Shown here in pieces: positions 9,014 through 17,868 of a stretch of DNA of 61,606 nucleotides. The stretch is taken from assembly GCA_947453945.1 (NCBI GenBank), contig CANGJB010000016.1:1-61606 (forward strand), read 5' to 3'. The DNA is from Sphingomonadaceae bacterium. GTDB taxonomy: Bacteria; Pseudomonadota; Alphaproteobacteria; Sphingomonadales; Sphingomonadaceae. A program made the position numbers and the translations under genes. Every line of letters starts with the position of its first letter. Within the stretch, counting starts at the first letter, position 1. The notes under the pieces were generated by a model. That model was not told the DNA's origin, did not search any database, and saw only the letters and a list, made by a program, of their open reading frames with translations.

Positions 9014-9242
9014 TCGTCACTCCCGCGAACGAGGGAATCCAGAGCCGCGCACGCAGCGCCAAGCCGCTCTGGCCCCCGCCTGCGCGGGGGTGACGATGGT
9101 GGGGGATGGGGTCCAACCCACTAACTGCCGCGTCTAGCCCGGCCGCTCCCGGCAGGGCATCAGCGCGGCCTGACCGGCCAAACCCCCGTCATTCCCTAGC
9201 CCCCACCCTCGTCATTCCCGCGCAGGCGGGAATCCAGAGCGG
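9014..9242. repeat. REP-like inverted repeat cluster in a 372-bp convergent gap
   Basis: The gap 8933-9304 has no gene. It holds an inverted pair (CGTCACTCCCGCGAACGAGGGAATCCAGAGC near 9016, answered by GCTCTGGCCCCCGCCTGCGCGGGGGTGACGA near 9066) and a third unit (CGTCATTCCCGCGCAGGCGG at 9209 onward). It lies between the converging TolC-like and desaturase genes and probably works as a bidirectional terminator. Confidence 0.8.
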
Positions 9243-9304
9243 AAAGGCCAAACAGCAGTAGCCAAGAAACCCCGCCCTCAGGCGGAAGGGGCAAACGCCC
9301 TAAG

Positions 9305-10360
9305 TCAACCGGTCCCCACCGCCTCGCGAAACGAGACCATTTCCCGCCGGCTCTCATCCCACAACGCCAGCCGCAGGGTGCCGCACGCCTCCAGCCCCGT
9401 AAACCGGTTCACATCCCGCAGCCGGGGGTGCTTGTCCAGCACTTCGGGCAGGCGATAGAACGGGATCTGACTTGAGAGATGATGCACATGATGGATCCCG
9501 ATGTAGCCGGTGAACCAGCTCAGGATCGGCGGCAATTCGAGATATGAACTACCCTGCAAGGCGGCCTCGTAAAACGACCAGTCTGCCCGCTGCTTCCAGT
9601 ACGCATCCTCGAACTGGTGCTGCACGTAAAACAGCCAGACCCCCAGCGATGCCGCGCTCAGCAGTACGGGAATGAACACCAGCGCCGTCACAGCGAGGCC
9701 GAACTGCCAGAGCAGCAGCGCCAGCACCAGTCCGGTCACCAGATTGGTTCCGATCGCGCTGGCCCAGTACAGCCAGCCCGACCGCATCAGACCGACCGGC
9801 AGCCGGTGGCGCAGCAGGAACAAATAGGCCGGGCCAAGCCCCAACAGCACCAGTGGATGACGGTAGAGCCGGTAGGCAAGCCGCGCTAGCCATGTGCGCT
9901 CGTGGTACTCGCGCACCGTCAGCATATCCACATCACCAAACCCGCGCGCCTCGAGATTGCCGGTGCCCGCATGATGCATCGCATGCGAACGACGCCAGCA
10001 ATCATAGGGCGTCAAGGTCAGCACGCCCAGCACCCGGCCGATCCAGTCATTGCTCGCCCGGTTCCGCAGGAACGAGCCGTGCCCGCAATCATGCTGGATG
10101 ATGAAAAGCCGCAGAAGAAACAGGCCGGCCAGCGGGGTCGCCGCGAGCGCCAGCCAATAGCCCGCCTGCACCGCAATCGCGATCAGCACGAACAAGGCCA
10201 TGAACGGCACCAGCGTGATCGCCAGTTCCCATCCGCTGCGCACCGGCCGCGGGTCGCGAAAAGCCTGCAAATCGCGCGCGAGTTGCCGCGGATCAATCGG
10301 CACAGGCGCAGTGCGGTCGAAGCTGGCGATGGCGGGCTTCTGAAGTTCTATCGTGGTCAC
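9305..10360 (-). CDS. Membrane fatty acid desaturase family protein
   Basis: 351-aa integral membrane di-iron desaturase, probably an acyl-lipid delta-12/omega-3 type. The three histidine boxes are intact: HDCGH (90-94), HAMHH (126-130) and HHVHH (290-294). They lie between hydrophobic hairpins (about 46-88 and 196-248), the normal layout. The start codon is GTG (MTTIELQ). It introduces double bonds into membrane fatty acids; electron donors are not encoded nearby. Monocistronic and minus strand, back to back with the amidohydrolase gene. Regioselectivity cannot be read from the sequence; a carotenoid-type oxygenase of the same superfamily is a less likely alternative. Confidence 0.88.
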   Translation of the reverse strand: MTTIELQKPAIASFDRTAPVPIDPRQLARDLQAFRDPRPVRSGWELAITLVPFMALFVLIAIAVQAGYWLALAATPLAGLFLLRLFIIQHDCGHGSFLRNRASNDWIGRVLGVLTLTPYDCWRRSHAMHHAGTGNLEARGFGDVDMLTVREYHERTWLARLAYRLYRHPLVLLGLGPAYLFLLRHRLPVGLMRSGWLYWASAIGTNLVTGLVLALLLWQFGLAVTALVFIPVLLSAASLGVWLFYVQHQFEDAYWKQRADWSFYEAALQGSSYLELPPILSWFTGYIGIHHVHHLSSQIPFYRLPEVLDKHPRLRDVNRFTGLEACGTLRLALWDESRREMVSFREAVGTG

Positions 10361-10723
10361 GATTGGTCAGCTAAATGCCCGCACCGAATTTGTCACGCCG
10401 GTTTGGAAACGCTCCACAGTCGGCAGGTGCAGAAGTTCACTTTATCTCAGCAAACGGCCACAATGTTGTCGTGTCCGAAACTGCCGCAATTGTTGCGCAG
10501 CGGTCAACGCCATGCACACGGCAGCAGAGTATCCCTGCCTGCCCCTGTCCTACACGCCGCCGCTGCGATACATTGCGAGCATGGCCATAAAGCATCGCAA
10601 ATCCCGCGCACACACGGCCCATCGCGCGCGCAGCTCGGGCGCCGAGACGGCCCTCTGGCATTTTTCCTCAGGACCGTGTCAACTGTGTCAACCTGACCTG
10701 AATTCAAAGCGAGTGCGCCGCCC
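10361..10723. other. 363-bp divergent intergenic region, no gene seen
   Basis: Promoter-bearing space between the desaturase (minus) and the amidohydrolase (plus). The only structure noticed is a 9-bp tandem repeat, GTGTCAACT/GTGTCAACC, at 10676-10693, about 30 bp upstream of the amidohydrolase ATG and possibly a regulator site. Short reading frames here look like chance frames. Confidence 0.5.
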
Positions 10724-11995
10724 ATGAAAGCCCTTGTGACTACCGCGCTCACCACGGCACTGGCGCTCTTCCTCGCCCTTCCCGCCGCCGCAAACGCCCA
10801 GCCGCAGCGCACCCTGCTCCGCCCCGCGCTAGTGTTCGACGGCACCGATCCCGCGCCCCATCCCGGCTGGCAGGTGCTGGTGGAGGATGAAAAGATTGCC
10901 GCCGTCGGCCCGAACCTGTCCGTGCCTCCCGGCACCGCCGTGCTGGACCTCCCCGGCCAGACGCTGATCCCCGGCCTGATCGAAGGCCACGGCCACTTGT
11001 TTCTCCACCCCTACAACGAAACCCCGTGGGATGATCAGGTCCTCCACGAACCCCTTGCCCTGCGCACCATCCGCGCCGCCAAGGCCGCCGAAACCACGCT
11101 GCGCGCCGGGTTCACCACCGAACGCGATCTCGGCACCGAAGGCGCAGGCTATGCCGATGTCGGTCTCAAGAAGGCCATCGACAGCGGCCTTACCCCGGGC
11201 CCCCGTCTCCTCGTCGCCACCCGCGCCATCGTCGCGCAGGGGGCCTATGGCCCCAAGGGCTTCGAGCCCGGCGTCACCGTGCCCCAAGGCGCGGAGGAAG
11301 CCAGCGGAGTCGAAGGCGTGGTGCGCGTCGTCCGCAATCAGATCGCGGCGGGGGCAGACGTCGTGAAGCTTTATGCCGATTACCACTACCGCCCAGGCGA
11401 ACCCAGCCTGCCCACCTTCAGCCAGGCCGAAATGGATGCCGCCACCGCCGCCGCGCACGATGCCGGGCGCACCGTCGCGGTCCATGCTGTGACGGCGGAA
11501 GGCATGCGCCGCGCCATCAATGCGGGGGTCGATACCATCGAGCACGGCGATGAAGGCACCGCCGAAGTGTTCAAGGCCATGGCCGCCAAGCGCATCGCCT
11601 ATTGCCCCACCCTCGCTGCCTCTGCCGCCATCGCGCGCTATCGCGGCTGGAACGGCGCGGAGCCGGCGCCTGCCGCCGTCACCGAAAGCCGCGCCGCCTT
11701 GCGTCTGGCGCTTGCCGCCGGTGTGCCAATTTGCGCGGGCGGCGATGTCGGCGTCTTTGCGCATGGTGAAAACGCGCTCGAAATGGAAAGTATGGCCGCC
11801 GCCGGCATGAGCCCCGCAGCCGTCCTTATCGCTGCCACTTCAGGCAACGCCCGCGCCTTTCACCTCACAGATCGCGGCGCAGTCAGGGCCGGCCTGCTTG
11901 CCGATCTGGTCGCCGTGGAGGGTGACCCAACCCGCGATCTTGCTGCGCTCACCCGGATCAAGCTGGTGATCAAGGGAGGTGCGGTCGTGCGTTAG
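10724..11995 (+). CDS. Exported amidohydrolase-family protein (Xaa-Pro dipeptidase/imidazolonepropionase-like)
   Basis: 423-aa metal-dependent hydrolase. Sec signal at residues 1-25 (cleavage after ANA), so the site of action is the periplasm. The amidohydrolase superfamily plan is clear: an N-terminal beta-sandwich (ALVFDGTDPAPHPGWQVLVEDEKIAAVG), the first metal motif HGH (89-91), HAVT and EHGDEG for the later metal histidines, and AGGDVGVF with the conserved aspartate region. The C-terminal GLLADLVAVEGDPTRDLAAL strand is the usual sandwich return. Related proteins hydrolyse proline-containing dipeptides or lactam/cyclic amides; the substrate here is unknown. Monocistronic. Confidence 0.85.
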   Translation: MKALVTTALTTALALFLALPAAANAQPQRTLLRPALVFDGTDPAPHPGWQVLVEDEKIAAVGPNLSVPPGTAVLDLPGQTLIPGLIEGHGHLFLHPYNETPWDDQVLHEPLALRTIRAAKAAETTLRAGFTTERDLGTEGAGYADVGLKKAIDSGLTPGPRLLVATRAIVAQGAYGPKGFEPGVTVPQGAEEASGVEGVVRVVRNQIAAGADVVKLYADYHYRPGEPSLPTFSQAEMDAATAAAHDAGRTVAVHAVTAEGMRRAINAGVDTIEHGDEGTAEVFKAMAAKRIAYCPTLAASAAIARYRGWNGAEPAPAAVTESRAALRLALAAGVPICAGGDVGVFAHGENALEMESMAAAGMSPAAVLIAATSGNARAFHLTDRGAVRAGLLADLVAVEGDPTRDLAALTRIKLVIKGGAVVR

Positions 11996-12023
11996 GCTTC
12001 ACCCACCTGTTCGCACATATTCC

Positions 12024-12107
12024 TCTGGATTCCCGCGAAGGCGGGAAGCCAGAGCCCAAACCACTCCGCCTGCTGCCCTGCCCCCCCGCCTTCGCGGGGG
12101 TGACGAA
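12024..12107. repeat. REP-like inverted pair
   Basis: TCTGGATTCCCGCGAAGGCGGGAAGCCAGAGC, then about 35 bp on the inverted partner CCCCCGCCTTCGCGGGGGTGACGAAG. Same family as the other convergent-gap repeats, here between the amidohydrolase and the acetoacetate-decarboxylase-like gene. Confidence 0.8.
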
Positions 12108-12144
12108 GCGGAGAGACATTGCAGCAGCGAGGTTGAAAACGCGA

Positions 12145-12951
12145 TCAGGCCAGATTGTTGCGCGCGAGGGTGGTGCCCGCCCGCCACGAGACGCCGACTT
12201 CATGCCAGTACGCGGCAATCTTCTCCTGCGGCGCGATATCCAGCAGTTCCTCAACCGGGGAATCGAAATAGGTGAGGTCGAAATCGCCCTTGAAGCAGCG
12301 CCCGAAGTCCACGTCATAGCTCGACATGGTCACCACTTCATCCAGGCTCTGCGTCCCGTCGGTTTCGATGGCAGGAAGCCAGCGGTTGTGCACCATCGGC
12401 AGGCCATTGACGAAGCCCGGCTTTTCCGCCGCCTCGGTGATGGTGAAGCGCCCTTCCGCCAGCCGCCGGTCAAACGCCGCCAGCGTCACGCCGAATGTTC
12501 CGCCCGGCTCAAGCCGCGGCCCCGCCTTGCCGACGTACACCGGCCGGCTCATCTGAATGCTGCCGAGCTTCTTGGGATACCCCTGATGCTGGCCGCGCAG
12601 CACCGCGAATTCCTTATCCACCCAGATATAGATGCAGCGCGACCAGGTCTTGCCCTGGAACTGGCACCGCACCACGATGAACATTTCCTTGTACTGCACC
12701 CGAACCGGATCAAGGATCTGCAACGGATCATCACTGGTCGATTGCCAGTCCGCCCAGATCGCCGCGACAGCGCCCGGGTCTTCCTCGGCCAGCGTGAAGC
12801 CTTCGGGCAGCAAGGCGGCGATCTTGGCGGGATCGGTGCGGTATTCCAGAGTGATAAGCTCGCCCGAATAGTGCCACGGCACCGGCGGCACGATGCTCGC
12901 CTTGCCGGTCGGCGTGCGGGGATAGAACAGGCCCTTCAGGTCGCTCATCAT
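12145..12951 (-). CDS. Acetoacetate decarboxylase-superfamily protein
   Basis: 268 aa (265 if the second of two adjacent ATGs at 12948 is used, which gives better spacing to GAGGT). The core motif GYPKKLG (residues 124-130) carries the Schiff-base lysine region of acetoacetate decarboxylase, and an RCxF strand precedes it. The family forms an imine between this Lys and a beta-keto or pyruvyl substrate. Besides decarboxylases it includes aldolase-dehydratases known from sphingomonads, so the reaction is not fixed by sequence. It is divergent from an FAH-family gene, with a perfect 17-bp palindrome between them, suggesting co-regulation in breakdown of a keto acid. Confidence 0.85.
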   Translation of the reverse strand: MMSDLKGLFYPRTPTGKASIVPPVPWHYSGELITLEYRTDPAKIAALLPEGFTLAEEDPGAVAAIWADWQSTSDDPLQILDPVRVQYKEMFIVVRCQFQGKTWSRCIYIWVDKEFAVLRGQHQGYPKKLGSIQMSRPVYVGKAGPRLEPGGTFGVTLAAFDRRLAEGRFTITEAAEKPGFVNGLPMVHNRWLPAIETDGTQSLDEVVTMSSYDVDFGRCFKGDFDLTYFDSPVEELLDIAPQEKIAAYWHEVGVSWRAGTTLARNNLA

Positions 12952-13002
12952 TACCTCGTCTCGATGCTGTCACCTGCTTCTAGCGTCCGCTGTCCTGCAA
13001 GC

Positions 13003-13019
13003 TTGGCCGCAGCGGCCAA
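13003..13019. promoter_or_regulatory. Perfect 17-bp palindrome (candidate operator)
   Basis: TTGGCCGC-A-GCGGCCAA, 8-bp arms around one base, in the 125-bp divergent region between the ADC-like and FAH-like genes. Its size and position fit a dimeric repressor or activator site controlling both genes. No regulator is proven to bind it. Confidence 0.5.
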
Positions 13020-13076
13020 TGCCTGTGGCGCACGGTGGCGCTAAAGCGTAGCACGATTGGAAACGAGGGCCCCGCG

Positions 13077-13964
13077 ATGACCACCGAATACCGCCGCATC
13101 CTGCTCGATGGCTATCCCATCTTGACCACCCGCCACGGCGACGAACTTGTGACCAAGGACGGGCGCAGCGTGGGCGTCGATGAAGCGGTGCATCTGGCGC
13201 CCTGCAATCCCAGCAAGATCATCTGCGTCCATCTCAACTACATCAGCCGGGTGAAGGAGTTCATCACCAAGCTCCCCGCCGCCCCCACCTATTTCCAGAA
13301 GCCGCTGACCGCGCTCAACACCCACAAGGGTGCCGTGGTCAGGCCCGAGCGGTGCAAATACCTCAACTACGAAGGCGAGATCGCCATCGTCATCGGCAAG
13401 AGCTGCCGCAATGTCTCGCCCGATGAAGTGGCAGACTACATCCTCGGCTACTCGGTCGCCAACGACTACGGCCTCCACGATTTTCGCGATACCGATGCAG
13501 GCTCGATGCTGCGCGTGAAGGGGTCTGACACGCTCTGCCCGATCGGCCCCGGTCTCGTGACGGGCTGGGATTTCCGCGGCAAGCAGATCCGCACCATCGT
13601 CAACGGCGAGGTTCGGCAGGACGGCAATACCAGCGAGATGGAGTGGGATATGCACTACCTCGTCGCCGATATCGCCCGCACGATCACGCTGGAGCCGGGC
13701 GATGTGCTGCTTTCGGGCACCCCGGCGAACAGCCGCCCGGTCCAGCCCGGCGATGTGGTCGAAGTGGAAGTCGAAGGCCTCGGCAAGCTCACCAACACCA
13801 TCGTCCACGGCCCCACCCCCATTCGCGACGATTGCGGCGCGCAGCCGACCGAGTCCGAAGAAGTGATCTCGACCGCAATGGGCGGTGACTGGGAATTCCG
13901 GGGCAAGCGTGCGGCGGGCGGCCAGGGCGCGGCGTTCTATGAGTCCGCGCTCGACAAGAAGTGA
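13077..13964 (+). CDS. Fumarylacetoacetate hydrolase (FAH/HpaG)-family protein
   Basis: 295 aa from an ATG preceded by GAGGG; a start at 13035 would add 14 unlikely residues. The FAH-fold metal site is visible: NYEGEIAIVIGK supplies the paired glutamates, VANDYGLHDFRD the aspartate, followed by KGSDTLCPIGPGLV and the closing LLSGTPANSRPVQPGDVVEVEVEGLG. Members hydrolyse or isomerise/decarboxylate acylpyruvates, e.g. 2-hydroxyhepta-2,4-diene-1,7-dioate isomerase in homoprotocatechuate meta-cleavage. With HpaD-like and HpaE-like genes 8-11 kb away, a role late in an aromatic ring-cleavage route is plausible. An AraC-type regulator follows after about 40 bp. Confidence 0.85.
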   Translation: MTTEYRRILLDGYPILTTRHGDELVTKDGRSVGVDEAVHLAPCNPSKIICVHLNYISRVKEFITKLPAAPTYFQKPLTALNTHKGAVVRPERCKYLNYEGEIAIVIGKSCRNVSPDEVADYILGYSVANDYGLHDFRDTDAGSMLRVKGSDTLCPIGPGLVTGWDFRGKQIRTIVNGEVRQDGNTSEMEWDMHYLVADIARTITLEPGDVLLSGTPANSRPVQPGDVVEVEVEGLGKLTNTIVHGPTPIRDDCGAQPTESEEVISTAMGGDWEFRGKRAAGGQGAAFYESALDKK

Positions 13965-14006
13965 GCCGGCGCGGGGCGGCTTGCCTCAACGCCCGCGCCT
14001 GATACC

Positions 14007-15026
14007 GTGAGCGGCATGGCCGAGCCCCAGATCGCCGCGCAGTTCCTGCGCCACGTGGCCAATTGCGTCGAGCTGACCGGCCATTCCGCGGCCGGCCTGC
14101 TCGCGCGCATCGGTGCGGGGCGCGAGGTTCTGGAAGATCCGGACGGGCTGATCCCGCTCGCGCATTTCGTATCGTTCTTCGAGGAAGCGGCAGAGCTGGT
14201 GCGCAATCCGCACTTCGGGCTTCATGCCGGGCGGCTTTCGGGATCGGACAGCCTTGGCCCCTTAAGCTTCCTTTTCCTGAGCGCGCCGGACCTGCGCACC
14301 GCGTTCACCAGCTTTACCCGCCACCTTGGGGCCATGCAGCAGGCGAGCCGCAACCACTTCGCCGATGAAGGCGGCTGGGCCACCTTCTCCTACGGCGTGC
14401 TCGACCAGTCACTCACCCGGCGGCGGCAGGACGCGGAATACTCGATCGGCGCGATGTTCAGCCTCGCCCGGCAGTTCACCGGCGGTGAGATCGAGTTCCG
14501 GGAAGTGCGCTTCGAGCACGAACGCGTGGGCGATTACGCTCGCTACCGCGACTACTTCGGCTGCGACGTATTCTTCGAGCAGGACTGCAACGCGATTGTG
14601 ATGGACGGCCGGTACCTTGCCATGCGCGGACGCGTGCTGAGCCCCAGCCTGCACCCGATCCTCGAGGAGCATATGCGCCGCCTCGCCGGCCGCGAGGCGG
14701 ACACCTCGCTTGCCGGGCAGGTCAGGGCGATGATCGAAGATGCCGCGCTCGATACGCCGCCCGGGCTCGCTGAAGCGGCCCGGCGGCTGGAGCTGTCCAT
14801 CCCCACACTGCACCGCCGCCTGGCCGCAGAAGGTACTGGCTGGCGCAAGCTGCTGGACGAGCACCGCATGGACGCTGCCGCTCGGCTGCTGCGCACCAGC
14901 CGCCGCAACGTGAGCGCCATCGCGCTCGATGTGGGCTTTGCCGAAAGCGCGAGCTTTACCCGCGCCTTTGCCCGCCATTTCGGCGTCACGCCCGGCCGCT
15001 ACCGGAAGGGGAGCAGCACGCGCTAA
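14007..15026 (+). CDS. AraC-family regulator with Arabinose_bd-type N-domain
   Basis: 339 aa; the GTG at 14007 or the ATG at 14016 may be the start. The N-terminal ~190 residues have the OruR/ArgR-type effector domain (GRLSGSDSLGPLSFLFLSAPDLRTAF). The C-terminal double HTH at about 240-335 includes GLAEAARRLELSIPTLHRRLAAEG and the signature GFAESASFTRAFARHFGVTPGRYRK. Same strand as the FAH-like gene, just downstream; it may control that gene, the ADC-like gene, or genes elsewhere. Confidence 0.9.
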   Translation: MSGMAEPQIAAQFLRHVANCVELTGHSAAGLLARIGAGREVLEDPDGLIPLAHFVSFFEEAAELVRNPHFGLHAGRLSGSDSLGPLSFLFLSAPDLRTAFTSFTRHLGAMQQASRNHFADEGGWATFSYGVLDQSLTRRRQDAEYSIGAMFSLARQFTGGEIEFREVRFEHERVGDYARYRDYFGCDVFFEQDCNAIVMDGRYLAMRGRVLSPSLHPILEEHMRRLAGREADTSLAGQVRAMIEDAALDTPPGLAEAARRLELSIPTLHRRLAAEGTGWRKLLDEHRMDAAARLLRTSRRNVSAIALDVGFAESASFTRAFARHFGVTPGRYRKGSSTR

Positions 15027-15036
15027 CTAACCAAAC

Positions 15037-15124
15037 CTTCGTCATTCCCGCGAAGGCGGAAATCCAGAGCCGCACCCACCATACTAGCCGCTCTGGACCC
15101 CCGCCTTCGCGGGGGTGACGAAGG
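15037..15124. repeat. REP-like inverted pair
   Basis: CGTCATTCCCGCGAAGGCGGAAATCCAGAGC and its inverted partner CCCCCGCCTTCGCGGGGGTGACGAAGG, between the AraC gene and the converging gabT gene. Probable bidirectional terminator. Confidence 0.8.
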
Positions 15125-15143
15125 TGGCTGGGGAAAGCCCTGG

Positions 15144-16439
15144 TCAGCCCGCCACGCGCCGCATCACGCCAGTCAGCCGGTCCATCGCCTCGGCCAACAG
15201 ATCATCGGGCATGGTGAGCGCAGGCAGGAACCGCACGACATTGCCGCGCATTCCGCACGAGAGCAGCAGCAGCCCGTCCTTCGCGCCTTCCTGTACCACG
15301 GCCTTGGTAAGCTCAGGGTTGGGCCGGTCTGGATCGCCATCGTGGACGAGTTCCATTGCCACCATCGCGCCGGGGCCGCGCACATCGCCGATTGCCCGCA
15401 TGCCGCCCTGCTGCAGCGCGCGCAGCGTGCCCTTGATCGTGTTGCCGATGGTCACCGCGCGCTCGCAAAGCCCATCCTCGGCGATGATCTTGAGCACTTC
15501 GAGCCCCGCCACGCAGCCCAGCGGTGAACCGCCATAGGTGCCGCCGAGCCCGCCGGCATCGGGCGCATCCATCAGGTCTGCCCGGCCCATGACGCCCGAG
15601 ATCGGGAAGCCGCCAGCCATGGCCTTGGCGATGGTCATGATATCCGGCGTGACGCCGGTCGCCTCACGCACCCAGTCCATCGCGAACATCTTGCCCGTGC
15701 GCGCGAAGCCCGACTGGACCTCGTCGGCAATCAGCAGGATACCGTGCTTGTCGCAGATATCGCGCAGCGCGCGGAAGAAGGCGTAGGACGCGGTATAGAA
15801 CCCGCCTTCGCCAAGCACCGGTTCGAGCACGATGGCCGCAACGGCGGTGGGCTCGATGGTCGAAGCGAACAAGGCCTCCAGCGAGGCCACAGCCTGCGCC
15901 TCTTCAAAGCCGTGATAGGGGATGGGAAAGCGCGTGTGGAACACATCGCCCGGCAGCGGGCCAAACCCGGCCTTGTAGGGGAGCACCTTGCCGGTCATCG
16001 CGAGGGTGAGCAGCGTGCGGCCATGATAGCCGCCCTGGAAGGTGATGATGCCGCGCCGCCCGGTGGCCATGCGCGCGATCTTCACTGCATTTTCCAGCGC
16101 CTCGGCGCCGGTCGTGAGGAACACGGTCTTGACCGGTCCTTCGATAGGGGCGGCGGCATTGAGCTGCTCGGCCAGCGCGATGTAGCTCTCGTAAGGGGTC
16201 ACCTGGAACGAGCAGTGCGAGAACTGATCGAGCTGGCGCTTCACCGCATCGACAATGCGCGGATCGGAGTGGCCGGTGTTGCACACCGCGATGCCGGTCG
16301 CGAAATCGATGAAGCGGTTGCCCTCGGCATCGAAGGCTTCGGCATTGACGCCGCGTTCGAAGAAGTGCGGGTGGATCGAGGCGACCCCCCGCGGCACTGC
16401 GGCTTCGCGGCGCGCGATTAGGTCCTGGTTGGTGGTCAT
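15144..16439 (-). CDS. gabT: 4-aminobutyrate aminotransferase
   Basis: 431-aa class III PLP aminotransferase that moves the amino group of GABA (or a related omega-amino acid) to 2-oxoglutarate, giving succinate semialdehyde. Motifs: TTGAEALENAVK (108-120), YHGRT, the PLP aspartate in IADEVQSGFARTGK (D239) and the Schiff-base lysine TIAKAMAGGFPISG (K272). Full length. Strong SD (GGGAGGAA), and its ATG overlaps the gabD stop by 4 bp, so the two are translationally coupled. With the MFS gene upstream it forms an operon MFS-gabD-gabT divergent from an AraC regulator. 5-aminovalerate is a possible alternative substrate. Confidence 0.93.
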   Translation of the reverse strand: MTTNQDLIARREAAVPRGVASIHPHFFERGVNAEAFDAEGNRFIDFATGIAVCNTGHSDPRIVDAVKRQLDQFSHCSFQVTPYESYIALAEQLNAAAPIEGPVKTVFLTTGAEALENAVKIARMATGRRGIITFQGGYHGRTLLTLAMTGKVLPYKAGFGPLPGDVFHTRFPIPYHGFEEAQAVASLEALFASTIEPTAVAAIVLEPVLGEGGFYTASYAFFRALRDICDKHGILLIADEVQSGFARTGKMFAMDWVREATGVTPDIMTIAKAMAGGFPISGVMGRADLMDAPDAGGLGGTYGGSPLGCVAGLEVLKIIAEDGLCERAVTIGNTIKGTLRALQQGGMRAIGDVRGPGAMVAMELVHDGDPDRPNPELTKAVVQEGAKDGLLLLSCGMRGNVVRFLPALTMPDDLLAEAMDRLTGVMRRVAG

Positions 16440-17845
16440 CGGCCAATTCCTCCCATGAGGCAGTATTTGAGTTCGAGATATTCATCGAGGCCGTGGCGCG
16501 AACCTTCGCGGCCAAGCCCCGATTGCTTGATGCCGCCGAACGGGGCGACTTCGGTCGAAATGATGCCGTCGTTGACGCCGACCATGCCGTACTCCAGCCC
16601 CTCCATTACGCGCCACACCCGGCCCAGATCACGGGCAAAGAAGTAGGCGGCAAGGCCGTAGGGCGTGTCGTTGGCAATACGCACCGCCTCGTCTTCGTCC
16701 GAAAAACGGATGATTGGAACGACGGGACCGAAGATTTCCGATGAGGCGATGGCCATGTCGCGGCTCACGCCGGTGAGCACGGTCGGCTCGAAGAACGTGG
16801 GCCCAACCGATGAACGATGGCCACCCATCATTGCCCCGGCGCCGCCCGCCAGCGCATCGGCGACCAGCGCTTCGACCTTGTCCACCGCCGCCGGGTTGAT
16901 CAGCGGACCGATCGTGGTGCCGGGTGCAGCGCCATCGCCCACCACCAGCGCAGCCACTTTCGCGCGCAGCTTTTCGAGGAAAGCATCGTGGACGCTGTCC
17001 TGCACCAGCACGCGGTTGGCGCAGACGCAGGTCTGCCCGGCATTGCGGAACTTGGAGGCCATCAGGCCATCGGCGGCGGCATCGAGATCGGCATCATCGA
17101 ACACGATGAACGGCGCGTTCCCGCCGAGCTCGAGGCTGAGGCGCGTGACGTTCTGCGCGGCCTGCGCCATCAGGATCTTGCCGACGCGGGTCGATCCGGT
17201 GAAGCTGAGCTTGCGCACCTTGGGGTGGTGGCAGAATAGCGTGCCCACTGCCGCCGGATCATTGGACGGGGTGACGCGGAACAAGTCCGCCGGCAGCCCT
17301 GCCTCACGCGCCAAGGTTTCCAGTGCGAGCGCAGAAAGCGGTGTCGCCTCGGCCGGTTTCACCACGATCGAGCATCCCGCCGCAAGCGCGGGCGCGACCT
17401 TGCGGGTGATCATGGCGATGGGGAAGTTCCAAGGCGTGATCGCGGCGCAAGTGCCGACTGGCTGCTTGATAGTGAGCACGCGCTTGCCGGCTGCGAAAGT
17501 CGGCACCGTCTCACCATAGGCGCGCTTGGCTTCCTCGGCGAACCATTCGATGAACGAGGCGCCATAGGCCACCTCACCGCGCGCTTCGGCCAGCGGCTTG
17601 CCGCATTCGGCAGTGATCAGCGCGGCAAGTTCCTCCTGCCGTTCCATGATGAGGCCGTACCAGCGGCGCAGCACCGCGGCGCGGGCCTTGGCAGTTTCCG
17701 CCGCCCAGGCAGGGCGCGCGGCATCGGCAGCATCGATGATCGCCGCGATCTCGGCGGGCGCATAATCGCGCACCGTGGCGATCAGCGCGCCGTTAGCGGG
17801 GTTCAGGACAGCGAGGCCGGTGCCCGCTGGCACGGTTTCAAACAC
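16436..17845 (-). CDS. gabD: Succinate-semialdehyde dehydrogenase
   Basis: 469-aa NAD(P)-dependent aldehyde dehydrogenase that takes succinate semialdehyde to succinate. Catalytic Cys273 in GQTCVCANR, general base Glu239 in LELGGNAPF, N140 in TPWNFPIAMITRKVAPALAAG, and the GabD-type ending VAPFGGIKQSGLGREGS. GTG start with a near-perfect SD (AAGAGGAG, 6-nt spacing). The adjacent second Cys (C275) matches GabD enzymes. Coupled to gabT. Confidence 0.93.
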   Translation of the reverse strand: MFETVPAGTGLAVLNPANGALIATVRDYAPAEIAAIIDAADAARPAWAAETAKARAAVLRRWYGLIMERQEELAALITAECGKPLAEARGEVAYGASFIEWFAEEAKRAYGETVPTFAAGKRVLTIKQPVGTCAAITPWNFPIAMITRKVAPALAAGCSIVVKPAEATPLSALALETLAREAGLPADLFRVTPSNDPAAVGTLFCHHPKVRKLSFTGSTRVGKILMAQAAQNVTRLSLELGGNAPFIVFDDADLDAAADGLMASKFRNAGQTCVCANRVLVQDSVHDAFLEKLRAKVAALVVGDGAAPGTTIGPLINPAAVDKVEALVADALAGGAGAMMGGHRSSVGPTFFEPTVLTGVSRDMAIASSEIFGPVVPIIRFSDEDEAVRIANDTPYGLAAYFFARDLGRVWRVMEGLEYGMVGVNDGIISTEVAPFGGIKQSGLGREGSRHGLDEYLELKYCLMGGIGR

Positions 17846-17868
17846 GCGAAACTCCTCTTGAAGCGAGA

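Noticed and set aside
9014..9242. CRISPR-like array from repeated units
   Set aside because: Units are inverted pairs with irregular spacing and no unique spacers of constant length, and there are no cas genes; they are REP-like elements.
10361..10723. Overlapping small frames in the desaturase-amidohydrolase gap
   Set aside because: Several frames are open by GC bias on both strands, none with SD plus recognisable sequence.
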